From assembly GCA_024654525.1 (NCBI GenBank), contig JANLHI010000022.1, positions 1 through 64,000 of the forward strand: a stretch of 64,000 nucleotides of DNA, in the 5' to 3' direction. The notes under the pieces were generated by a model, which saw only the letters and a program-made list of their open reading frames with translations, ran no database searches and had not been told where the DNA came from. Numbering within the stretch: the stretch's first letter is position 1; every line of letters begins with the position of its first letter. Shown here piece after piece: positions 16,651 through 24,344 of this stretch. This DNA is from Patescibacteria group bacterium (GTDB lineage Bacteria > Patescibacteria > Paceibacteria > UBA6257 > 2-01-FULL-56-20). Both the position numbers and the translations under genes were made by a program.

Positions 16651-17790
16651 ATGAGTACTCCAAGTACCCAAGACGGGCATGCTATGGGCATGCGAAACGC
16701 TCGTGTTGTGGCGGTTGAATTCGTCACGCCCGGGCATCCAGATAAGGTCTGCGATCAAATTGGAGACAGTATCCTTGACGCCGCAATCACTCAAGATCCA
16801 CTTTCGCGAGTTGCCCTTGAGACAACCGGCGGACATGGTCTCGTGATGGTAAATGGCGAGATGACTACCAAAGCCGACCTCGATATTGTTAGCATCGTGC
16901 AAAGAAAGTATGCCGAAATTGGACATGACCGTTCCATCGAAGTACTCCTTCGCATCGTTCAGCAGTCTCCGGACATTGCACAGGGAGTTGACGACTGTGC
17001 TGCCGCTGGCAAAGACAGCGATGAACAAGGAGCGGGAGATCAGGGAGTCATGGTGGGTTACGCCATCGGTGGCGAGGCAAACTTCATGCCGCAGGCATAT
17101 AACCTCGCAAAAGCGCTCACTGACCGACTAACGGAAGTGAGAGTTCGAGGGATTCTCCCTCACGTAAAGGCTGACGGCAAAAGCCAGGTCACTTTGGTGA
17201 ACGGCGTTGTCACTCGCGTGACCATCGCCGCACATCACAGCGACACAGTCGGGCTTGAACAACTGCGCGCAGATATTCTCAAAGATGTCGTGCAGGTGGT
17301 CATCCCCGGAATCAACGGCGACGCTGTCACCATCAACGGCACCGGAAAGTTCGTGCAAGGCGGTTTCGAAGCTGACGCGGGAACTACCGGTCGCAAATTG
17401 GCAGTGGACAATTATGGTCCTCTGGTTGAAATCGGCGGCGGATGCTATTCGGGAAAGGATCCTTCGAAAGTGGATCGGAGTGCGGCATATTTCTGCCGGA
17501 TGGTGGCAAAGGCCATTGTTGCGGGAGGCCACGCGAACGAAGCAGTCGTGAAGGTGGGCTACGCCATCGGCGTCGCAAAACCGACATTCCTGTCGGTGCT
17601 GACTCCTCTTGATGGAGAAGCGGCCGAAAAATTCGAAGCGCATGTGCTGTCGAAGTTCGATTTTCGGCCCAAAGCCATCATCGAACGTCTCGGGCTCCGG
17701 AAACCCGACGGCTGGTGCTATGCCGACACTGCCGCAGCGGGTCACTACGGGGATGACCGGTTCCCGTGGGAAAAAGTGGTGGAGATCTAA
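16651..17790 (+). CDS. metK: S-adenosylmethionine synthetase, ~380 aa
   Basis: Makes SAM from methionine and ATP. Signatures present are FVTPGHPDK (ATP His/Lys), GAGDQG, GGGCYSGKDPSKVDRS (the phosphate loop, usually GGGAFSGKD) and the C-terminal DTAAAGHYG. Length fits the bacterial enzyme. The start is uncertain. The first in-frame ATG (16651) adds ~19 residues before the usual N-terminus and includes DGHAMGMRNAR, encoded by the 34-bp segment shared with the RlmN-like gene. GTG at 16708, three bases after that segment, would give a normal MAT N-terminus. Neither start has a clear Shine-Dalgarno. A bidirectional terminator follows. Confidence 0.93.
   Translation: MSTPSTQDGHAMGMRNARVVAVEFVTPGHPDKVCDQIGDSILDAAITQDPLSRVALETTGGHGLVMVNGEMTTKADLDIVSIVQRKYAEIGHDRSIEVLLRIVQQSPDIAQGVDDCAAAGKDSDEQGAGDQGVMVGYAIGGEANFMPQAYNLAKALTDRLTEVRVRGILPHVKADGKSQVTLVNGVVTRVTIAAHHSDTVGLEQLRADILKDVVQVVIPGINGDAVTINGTGKFVQGGFEADAGTTGRKLAVDNYGPLVEIGGGCYSGKDPSKVDRSAAYFCRMVAKAIVAGGHANEAVVKVGYAIGVAKPTFLSVLTPLDGEAAEKFEAHVLSKFDFRPKAIIERLGLRKPDGWCYADTAAAGHYGDDRFPWEKVVEI
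16653..16704 (+). promoter_or_regulatory. Shared leader element before/at the metK start
   Basis: 16671-16704 is the second copy of the 34-bp segment. The upstream hairpin is GAGTAC-N5-GTACCC, matching the RlmN-like gene's GAATAC-N5-GTATTC in length, loop size and spacing. The third pair has changed from A-T to G-C in a compensatory way, and one pair is A-C here. The start codon GTG 16708 lies three bases downstream, exactly as ATG 15236 does in the other copy. Confidence 0.6.
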
Positions 17791-17835
17791 AGATCTCACA
17801 GGGTAGGAAGGGGTACCCAGTATGTTTTTAACAAA

Positions 17836-17865
17836 AAAGTGCCTTCGCTCACGCGAAGGTACTTT
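17836..17865. terminator. Bidirectional terminator between metK and the Nudix gene
   Basis: A 13-bp stem with one G-T pair (AAAGTGCCTTCGC with GCGAAGGTACTTT) around a TCAC loop. It has A-tract and T-tract flanks, placed between two convergent genes. Confidence 0.9.
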
Positions 17866-17898
17866 AATTTTCCCACTAATTTCTCACATGGGAATGCC

Positions 17899-18378
17899 TC
17901 AACTCCTTTTCAAAAATATCTTCAACATCTCAACCTCTATTCCAATCTGCGAATGAAGCGGGGAAGGAAGCTGGTCTAACGCGAACCATCCTATTTCGTC
18001 TATCTTCTCCGGGTCACCGTTCTTAACTTTTGCAGGGTCAACCAACACCCAATGCATGTTTTTTACCCAATGAGTAGACAATCCGTTGTGCGTGCGGAGT
18101 ACATTTTTTGTAGTCACATATTCGATTTCAAGCGGTACCACGCCGTATTCCTCCAGAACCTCGCGTGCCACCGTGTCTTCAAACGTTTCGCCAAATTCCA
18201 TCGCTCCTCCGCCACAATCCCATACATCCTGTTCATCGCGACACTTTTTGCTCCGCTTGTGCATAAGTATGCGCCCTTCCGTGTCATAGCACCAAAACAC
18301 GCAGTTCACACCGATATAATCAACACCGCGCTTCATATCCCGCTTTTGATATTCCGGAGATTTCTGATCGGGAATCAT
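17899..18378 (-). CDS. Nudix hydrolase, 159 aa
   Basis: The Nudix box is GGAMEFGE followed after seven residues by REVLEEYGV (~58-80). The N-terminal strand YIGVNCVFWCYDTEGRILMHKRS is typical. The substrate is unknown; similar proteins include ADP-ribose and 8-oxo-dGTP hydrolases. It lies two bases downstream of the SPFH protein gene, so the two are probably co-transcribed. Confidence 0.87.
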   Translation of the reverse strand: MIPDQKSPEYQKRDMKRGVDYIGVNCVFWCYDTEGRILMHKRSKKCRDEQDVWDCGGGAMEFGETFEDTVAREVLEEYGVVPLEIEYVTTKNVLRTHNGLSTHWVKNMHWVLVDPAKVKNGDPEKIDEIGWFALDQLPSPLHSQIGIEVEMLKIFLKRS

Positions 18379-18380
18379 GG

Positions 18381-19139
18381 CTATTCAACCCTCTTCGACT
18401 GATGCTCTTTCAAAAATCCTGAAAATCCCTTTATCATCTCCAACGGCACCGTGAATACTACTGTGTTTGACTGATCCGAAGAGATATCATTGATGGATTG
18501 CAATGTGCGAAGGTGAAGCGCTCCGTCCACCGCAGAGAGTATCTTTGCCGCTTCCGCCATGTTTTGAGCCGCGGCAAGCTCCCCTTCTGAATTGATAATA
18601 ACCGCGCGTTTTTCCCGTTCCGCTTCCGCTTGTTTCGCAATCGTTCGCTCCATGTCCGCCGGTAAACTTACATCTTTAAGCTCCACATTACTCACTTTAA
18701 GTCCCCATTCATCCGTCTCTTTGTCCACGATTTCACGAATTCGGTCAGCAAGCTTTTCCCGATTTGCCAGAAGTTCATCTAAACTTACTTCCCCCACGAT
18801 GTTCCGCATGGTAGTTTGTGCAAATTGAGAAATTGCATAGTAAAAATCCTGCACTTCAAGAATCGCTTTTTCCGCGGACTGCACACGATAATAAATCACC
18901 GCGTTTACCGTGACCGATACATTGTCGCGCGTGATTGCTTTTTGATCCGGCACATCCACGGCTTTGATACGCATATCCACCTTCTGATAGCTTTGAAACA
19001 CGGGAATTACGATCCGCCATCCCGGCTCCATTACATTACTGAAACGCCCCATCGTAAATTTCAAACCACGTTCATACTGATTCACCTGTCGCAAGCTTGC
19101 AATCAGAAGCACAACAATTATTGATATATATATCTCCAT
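18381..19139 (-). CDS. SPFH/stomatin-like membrane protein (slipin), 252 aa
   Basis: The start at ATG 19139 gives MEIYISIIVVLLIA, a hydrophobic hairpin anchor. The longer frame to 19208 has no support. The SPFH/Band 7 domain follows: QYERGLKFTMGRFSNVMEPGWRIVIPVF, later ALRNIVG-like MRNIVGEVSLDELLANRE and VELKDVSLPADMERTIAKQAEAEREKRA, all hallmarks of stomatin/slipin proteins. They form ring oligomers in membrane microdomains. The usual partner NfeD is not adjacent. The VOC gene is divergent across 34 bp. Confidence 0.9.
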   Translation of the reverse strand: MEIYISIIVVLLIASLRQVNQYERGLKFTMGRFSNVMEPGWRIVIPVFQSYQKVDMRIKAVDVPDQKAITRDNVSVTVNAVIYYRVQSAEKAILEVQDFYYAISQFAQTTMRNIVGEVSLDELLANREKLADRIREIVDKETDEWGLKVSNVELKDVSLPADMERTIAKQAEAEREKRAVIINSEGELAAAQNMAEAAKILSAVDGALHLRTLQSINDISSDQSNTVVFTVPLEMIKGFSGFLKEHQSKRVE

Positions 19140-19173
19140 AAGTGTATTATACCATATATAATTCATCCTTATC

Positions 19174-19557
19174 ATGCAATTCCACCACACCTCCTTAAGC
19201 GTCAGCAATCTTGAAACAAGCCTTATATTTTATACAACCATGCTTGGTTTTAAAGAAATTAAGCGATTTGAGCGTCCCGACCTGGGAGGCAAAGCGACAC
19301 TACTCGAACTTGGCGGATATCATCTTGAACTTTGGCAATTTGACGCGACAAAACCAAACAAGGACGATTTTTCCGACCTCCACACGCGTGGCATTAAACA
19401 CCTCGCGTTTCGCGTGGAAAATGTCGAGCATGTCTATCACACACTTACCGCACAAGGCATTACCGCTACGGAACCAAAACAAGGCTCTATGGCAAAATAT
19501 ATTTTTATAAAAGATCCCGACGGTTTTCCCATCGAAATTCTTGAAATGCTCAACTGA
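19174..19557 (+). CDS. Glyoxalase/VOC-superfamily protein, 127 aa
   Basis: Two beta-alpha-beta-beta-beta modules are visible: FHHTSLSVSNLETSLIFYTTMLGF and IKHLAFRVENVEHVYHTLTAQG. Candidate metal ligands are His5, Glu (~ELW), His (~67) and the C-terminal Glu of FPIEILEML. This resembles lactoylglutathione lyase-like proteins, but VOC members also include isomerases and resistance proteins. Substrate not assigned. Confidence 0.85.
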   Translation: MQFHHTSLSVSNLETSLIFYTTMLGFKEIKRFERPDLGGKATLLELGGYHLELWQFDATKPNKDDFSDLHTRGIKHLAFRVENVEHVYHTLTAQGITATEPKQGSMAKYIFIKDPDGFPIEILEMLN

Positions 19558-19569
19558 CAACTTTTATCT

Positions 19570-19917
19570 ATGCACCTTCTTCGCACCAATAAAATGTACG
19601 AAAAATATGTTCGTTTTATACATAAAGGCGGTCTTCGCGAAGAATGCGTGCTTTGCACAAAAAAACCGATTAAGTCCTTCCGTTATTGGCGCATTATTAT
19701 GAATGATTTTCCTTATAACAGAATCACCAACATTCATCATATGATAGTCCCGAAACGGCACACCGTAGAAGCAAAACTCACAAAGAAAGAGAGGGAAGAA
19801 CTCCAAAAATTGAAAATGAGGTATGTGAGCCCGAATTATACTTTTATTATGGAGGCATCCCATAAAGACAAGTCCATCCCCTCACACTTCCATCTCCATC
19901 TTGTGGTGATTAAGTAA
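19570..19917 (+). CDS. HIT-like protein, 115 aa
   Basis: The C-terminus SHFHLHLVVIK carries the His-x-His-x-His pattern of HIT nucleotide hydrolases, and ITNIHHMIVPKRHT matches the strand that precedes it (usually 'NHlLviPkrH'). A CVLC pair near residue 31 could bind zinc, as in some HIT members. The domain ends right after the triad, and the protein is near the lower size limit for the family. A start at Met9 (19594) is possible. It overlaps the convergent HD gene by 8 bp. Confidence 0.7.
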   Translation: MHLLRTNKMYEKYVRFIHKGGLREECVLCTKKPIKSFRYWRIIMNDFPYNRITNIHHMIVPKRHTVEAKLTKKEREELQKLKMRYVSPNYTFIMEASHKDKSIPSHFHLHLVVIK

Positions 19918-20515
19918 GAGGAAATAAAACTTCCTTAATCCCCGCCATCGCATCAATCACCAATTGAATATGCTCGGCGCGATTGACTCCTAACTCGGCA
20001 ATTCCCTGCTCAATATCTTCACGGCTTACTTTCGCCGCGAATCTTTTTTCCTTAAGCCGTTTTTCAACCGATTGCACATTGAGACTTGCGAATTTATCCG
20101 GTTTCATATGCGCAATCGCCATCACAAACCCGCAAAGCTCATCCACCGCAAACAGGCATTTTGCGGCATTGGTATCACGTGGTACACCCGAATATAGTGC
20201 GTGCCCCAGAATAATCCGCATTACTTCTTCCGGATATTCCTTTTCACGTAGAATCTTCTCTCCTTCAAACGGATGTCCCGTTCTTGCATCCGCATCGGGC
20301 TTGCCCGCCATAGCTTCAGCGACGGCGGGAACGGGGTACTTCTCATAATCAAAATCATGGAGTAGCCCGCAGATACCCCACAACTCCTCATCCTCGCTAT
20401 ATTTTTTCGCATATGCGCGCATGGCGGCTTCAACCGACAAACAATGTTTACGCAAACTCTCCGACTGAACATATTCGGCAAGAAGCTTCCATGCTTCATC
20501 GCGATTTGGAATCAT
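19910..20515 (-). CDS. HD-domain hydrolase, 201 aa
   Basis: Metal-binding HD residues: RKHCLSVEAAM (His ~24), CGLLHDFDYEKYP (HD ~53-54), then GHPFEGEKIL and a later Asp in FAVDELCG. This is the order of HDIG-type phosphohydrolases of the kind that act on nucleotides or cyclic nucleotides. Substrate unknown. It is convergent with the HIT gene. Confidence 0.83.
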   Translation of the reverse strand: MIPNRDEAWKLLAEYVQSESLRKHCLSVEAAMRAYAKKYSEDEELWGICGLLHDFDYEKYPVPAVAEAMAGKPDADARTGHPFEGEKILREKEYPEEVMRIILGHALYSGVPRDTNAAKCLFAVDELCGFVMAIAHMKPDKFASLNVQSVEKRLKEKRFAAKVSREDIEQGIAELGVNRAEHIQLVIDAMAGIKEVLFPLT

Positions 20516-20583
20516 ACAATCATTGTACCCATAATAACCGTATTACGGCAATTTATTTAGCAATATCTAAGTAACGTATTACA

Positions 20584-21357
20584 ATGGTAAATATGAGATA
20601 TGCGATAAAACTCGTCATAATTGTCATTGTTGCCGTCAGCGCATATTGGATATTCGGCAAAAGTTTTCATAGTGCAAAAAATACACTCGACTTCCGCAAC
20701 GCAACATACGTCATAGACAATAATCCCCTGACACTTACCAATGGAGTGTCGGAACAGGAAGCGGCGTCCGGCTCCGCAACAAAAGTCACCACTAAAATAT
20801 TCGGTGAACCAGCATATGGGGACCTGAATAACGACAGTATCAATGATGCCGCGCTGATAATGGTGCGTGATGCCGGCGGGAGCGGTACATTTTACTATGC
20901 AGTAGCACTTCTTGATGAGAGCGAAAATGCCGCACAAGGAACCAATGCCGTTCTTCTCGGAGATCGCATTGCACCGCAAAACATTGAAATTTCAAATGGG
21001 CAGATTATTGTACATTATGCCGTTCGTGCACTCGACGAACCCATGAGTACACAACCTTCACTCGGCATTTCCAAACATCTTCTCATAGACGGAAACACGC
21101 TTGAAGAAGGGAAGCGAGTAGTATTCAACTGCGCCGATGAGAAATCGATAGTCGCGATATTTCATCCCGACAACGACACACAGGTGGAATTAAAGTTAAG
21201 TGATGGACGAGAATTAAACGTACCTCATGCTATTTCCACATCCGGAACACGCTATGCAAATAAAGATGGAAATTTTATATTCTGGAATAAAGGAAATGAC
21301 GCCACAATACAGGAACATGGCAAAGAGACTTTCCGTAACTGCACTATTTCACAATAG
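20584..21357 (+). CDS. Membrane-anchored protein with MliC-like C-terminal domain, 257 aa
   Basis: An N-terminal signal anchor (IKLVIIVIVAVSAYWIF) is followed by a middle domain with GEPAYGDLNNDSINDAALIM, a Ca-binding-like DxNxDxxxD turn. The last ~75 residues (FNCADEKSIVAIFHPD ... LSDGRELNVPHAISTSGTRYANKDGNFIFWNKGNDATIQE ... RNC) fit the MliC/C-lysozyme-inhibitor fold, with the two Cys that usually form a disulfide. In Proteobacteria such domains block host lysozyme. Its presence on a CPR cell would be exposed on the surface. Confidence 0.75.
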   Translation: MVNMRYAIKLVIIVIVAVSAYWIFGKSFHSAKNTLDFRNATYVIDNNPLTLTNGVSEQEAASGSATKVTTKIFGEPAYGDLNNDSINDAALIMVRDAGGSGTFYYAVALLDESENAAQGTNAVLLGDRIAPQNIEISNGQIIVHYAVRALDEPMSTQPSLGISKHLLIDGNTLEEGKRVVFNCADEKSIVAIFHPDNDTQVELKLSDGRELNVPHAISTSGTRYANKDGNFIFWNKGNDATIQEHGKETFRNCTISQ

Positions 21358-21390
21358 TTTCGGTACACCGCACGGGAAAAACCATTACCA

Positions 21391-21783
21391 ATGTTTCGTC
21401 CTATCACCACATATATTTCCCGCACGACATACACCGCATGCGTAATTTCCGGAAGTCAAAATGGGCAGAAAATAGGATTCCCCACGCTTAACCTTGTCAT
21501 CCCGAAAAATTTTACCGAACCTCACGGTATCTACGCAGGATGGGTATACATAAACACAGTGCGTTATCGGGGCGCATTCCACTACGGTCCCATTCCCGTA
21601 TTTCAAAAAAAGGATTCGTCACTTGAAGTGTTTGTTCTTGACGCGAACCTTACATCGCCTCCCGCACAAATTTCATTTGAGCTCGTGGGAAAAATTCGCG
21701 CTATCGAGAATTTTACCGACACGGACGCACTGAAAGAGCAGATAACACAAGACGTATCCGCGGTACGCATCATACTGCAATAA
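21391..21783 (+). CDS. Stand-alone riboflavin kinase domain, 130 aa
   Basis: Matches the C-terminal half of bifunctional RibF: GQKIGFPTLNL (flavin/ATP site, the usual 'G.GR.lGfPTaNl'), PHGIYAGWVYINTVRYRGAFHYGPIPVF and an acidic VFVLD. It would phosphorylate riboflavin to FMN. The FAD-synthetase half is missing, so FAD would have to be made by another enzyme or imported. The catalytic Glu usually found in 'vEvhild' may be the Glu of SLEVFVLD. Confidence 0.83.
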   Translation: MFRPITTYISRTTYTACVISGSQNGQKIGFPTLNLVIPKNFTEPHGIYAGWVYINTVRYRGAFHYGPIPVFQKKDSSLEVFVLDANLTSPPAQISFELVGKIRAIENFTDTDALKEQITQDVSAVRIILQ

Positions 21784-21817
21784 CATCGCCTCTTCTCCGC
21801 ATGATACAATACACATA

Positions 21818-23113
21818 TTGAATAATCCGATATCGGACAAGGAAAAAAAGAAAAAAATATCCCGAATGTCGCGCATCTGGCGCATGCTCGGACCCGGATT
21901 CATAACAGGTGCCGCGGATGACGATCCCTCGGGAATTGCCACATATTCGCAAACCGGTGCACAGTTCGGATACGGACAACTCTGGATGATACCGCTTCTT
22001 TACCCGCTCATGACTGCGGTGCAAGAAGCATGCGCCCGCATCGGCGCCGTAACAAAGAAAGGTATTGCCGCGGTAATACGAGAACATTACAGTCGACGCG
22101 TACTTGCGGTTGCGGTAACTCTTATTGCCGTTGCAAATACCGTAAATATCGGCGCAAATCTTGGGGCAATGGCAGAATCCACTCGGCTACTTCTTCCGAT
22201 TCCGTTTACCGTTGTAATACTTTTCTATACCGTAGTAATTCTTTTTCTTGAAATATTTTTGGCATATCCCATATATGCAAAAGTACTTAAATGGCTCGCA
22301 TTCAGTCTGTTTGTCTATCCCGCCACTTTATTTCTTATCCACGCGCCATGGGGAGAAATCATCCGCGCCACTTTTATTCCTCACTGGGAATTTGGATTTG
22401 GATTTATATTCATCCTTACCGGAATCATAGGCACCACCATCTCTCCATACATGTTTTTCTGGCAGGCATCGGAGGAAGTGGAAGAGATACAAGATACGCA
22501 ACGAACGCGTCTTTCTCAAAAATTTTTCAATACGCTCCGCATCGACAATGCCATCGGCATGTTTCTCTCACAACTCATCGCATGGTGCATCATCGTCGTT
22601 ACCGGAACAGTACTTCATCAAAACGGGGTGACTGACATTGCCACCGCCGCCGACGCCGCACGGGCACTTGAACCGCTTGTGCAGACATTCCCTCACTCGG
22701 GACTTATTGCACAGCTTATTTTTGCAATAGGTATCGTAGGACTCGGACTCCTTGCAATTCCTATTCTTGCCGGATCTGCCGCCTACGCCATGGCAGAAGC
22801 CTTCAACTGGCGAGAAGGACTTTCACAAAAATTCCGCGATGCGCACGGGTTTTACGGAATAATTATAGTCGCAATGATTCTTGGTCTTTGCATTAACTTT
22901 ATCGGCATCGACCCGATGAAAGCGCTTATTATCACCTCCGTTATCAATGGAATATTCGCCATACCCCTTCTTCTCCTTATTGCTTTTATTGCTCGCAGTA
23001 AAAAAATAATGGGAGTACATCGAAGCGGTATGCTCTCCAATGTATTGCTATGGATTACCATTCTATGCATTATTTTTGCGGCGATTACTATGGTCGTGAT
23101 GTTCGGAACATAG
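21818..23113 (+). CDS. Nramp-family divalent metal transporter, 431 aa
   Basis: About 11 hydrophobic segments. The TM1 metal-binding motif reads GPGFITGAADDDPSGIATYSQ, where Mn/Fe Nramps have D-P-G-N; here D-P-S-G, so the Asn ligand is not kept. This places it among Nramp-related proteins that may carry Mg or other ions. The TM6 Met-x-x-x-x of the metal site is also not obvious. The frame opens with TTG at 21818, used here as start because no ATG lies before the motif-bearing segment. A hairpin follows. Confidence 0.85.
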   Translation: MNNPISDKEKKKKISRMSRIWRMLGPGFITGAADDDPSGIATYSQTGAQFGYGQLWMIPLLYPLMTAVQEACARIGAVTKKGIAAVIREHYSRRVLAVAVTLIAVANTVNIGANLGAMAESTRLLLPIPFTVVILFYTVVILFLEIFLAYPIYAKVLKWLAFSLFVYPATLFLIHAPWGEIIRATFIPHWEFGFGFIFILTGIIGTTISPYMFFWQASEEVEEIQDTQRTRLSQKFFNTLRIDNAIGMFLSQLIAWCIIVVTGTVLHQNGVTDIATAADAARALEPLVQTFPHSGLIAQLIFAIGIVGLGLLAIPILAGSAAYAMAEAFNWREGLSQKFRDAHGFYGIIIVAMILGLCINFIGIDPMKALIITSVINGIFAIPLLLLIAFIARSKKIMGVHRSGMLSNVLLWITILCIIFAAITMVVMFGT

Positions 23114-23169
23114 TATGATGTGATTTGACGGATAGGAAACAATCTGATACAATTTTCGTACATATTTCA

Positions 23170-23198
23170 TCGCATCCCGTTGCAGTCTCGTGGGGTGC
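23170..23198 (+). terminator. Hairpin after the Nramp gene
   Basis: CGCATCCC pairs with GGGGTGCG (one T-G pair) around a ~13-base loop, followed by ATGTCTGTTTTATT. It may end the Nramp transcript or lie in the leader of the glycosyltransferase gene, whose start codon is 15 bases further on. Confidence 0.45.
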
Positions 23199-23213
23199 GA
23201 TGTCTGTTTTATT

Positions 23214-24344
23214 ATGAAAATACTTACCAACGTACACCATCGAGTCTTGGCGGGTATCAATCAAGTGGTCTCTTCTTTTGCGTCATATACACAACGCCAA
23301 TCCTCTCCCGTTGAACTCGTAGGTGTGGTGCTTGAATCGGATTCCCGCATATCATCGAAAAACTCGAAGAAATCTTCCATTCCTTGCATTACTCTGCGTA
23401 CACCACAACCTGATTTCTCGGATCTTCTTGCGCGCAGTGAAAGCCTCGAGGACTTCGCGGAAGGGTTTCGTCCTATTATAGAAATGTATATGGATGTTAT
23501 TCGCACCTCGCGTCCCGACGTAGTTCTCTTGAATGGAACATACTACCTTCCATGGTGTCTTATGACTGCGGCCGCGGCATCAAAAACGCCGATGATACTT
23601 CATTATCACGGATCCATCACTAAAGAAACCGAATATTGGAGGGAATCAGAAAGGCGCGAACTCATGCGGTCTATGGAACGTTCTTTCCTTCGTCCCGGTA
23701 TGAGATATATTTTCCCTTCCGCGCACGCGAAGCAGGTAGTGGAAGAAGATGTTCACGGCACACCACTTCCCGACTCTATAATAATTCCCAATCCTATCCC
23801 AAAACAATTTTTTAAGGCAACATCCGTAAAAAGTAAGAAAAATGTGGGGGTGGTAAGCCGTTGGGCGCAAATAAAAAATATTGATTTTGTAAAAAAGTTT
23901 GCGAAGCTCAATGCTCGCCGGGGAGCTCCGCTTATTATCAGTGCGATCACCGACCTTGCCAATTCGGCCCCCATTCGGCAAGAGCTCGAAGGATTGGTGA
24001 AATTTCTCCGTCCGCGTACCAATGAAAGACTTGCCGAATTTTATGCACGCATGGCAATTGTTCTTTGTCCTTCTCACTTTGAAACATATGGCAACGTAGC
24101 CCAGGAATCCGTAGCAACCGGAACTCCCGCGTTAGTAAATCGCAACATGGGAGTTGCGGAAATATTTCAACGCATCGGACTTGATCGTTTGGTAGTGGAT
24201 TTTGCCTCCACCGCCACCATCCATGACACTGTTGAAGACGTTGCAAAACAAGCAATAAGCAACGAAGAACGCAGGAATCTTGAGAATGAAGCGGGAGCAG
24301 AAGCCATACACAAACGTCTCATGTCCTACTTTACATCAAGGTAA
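23214..24344 (+). CDS. Family GT4-like glycosyltransferase, 376 aa
   Basis: A GT-B fold is suggested. The N-terminal half starts MKILTNVHHRVLAGINQVV and contains LHYHGSITKETEYW. The C-terminal half has VGVVSRWAQIKNIDFVKKF and the nucleotide-sugar motif FETYGNVAQESVATGTPALVNRNMGVAEIF, the EX7E-like signature of GT4. It probably adds a sugar to an envelope lipid or polysaccharide. ATG 23214 is preferred to the GTG eight codons upstream because it begins the typical first strand. It overlaps the convergent P-type ATPase by 19 bp. Confidence 0.82.
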   Translation: MKILTNVHHRVLAGINQVVSSFASYTQRQSSPVELVGVVLESDSRISSKNSKKSSIPCITLRTPQPDFSDLLARSESLEDFAEGFRPIIEMYMDVIRTSRPDVVLLNGTYYLPWCLMTAAAASKTPMILHYHGSITKETEYWRESERRELMRSMERSFLRPGMRYIFPSAHAKQVVEEDVHGTPLPDSIIIPNPIPKQFFKATSVKSKKNVGVVSRWAQIKNIDFVKKFAKLNARRGAPLIISAITDLANSAPIRQELEGLVKFLRPRTNERLAEFYARMAIVLCPSHFETYGNVAQESVATGTPALVNRNMGVAEIFQRIGLDRLVVDFASTATIHDTVEDVAKQAISNEERRNLENEAGAEAIHKRLMSYFTSR

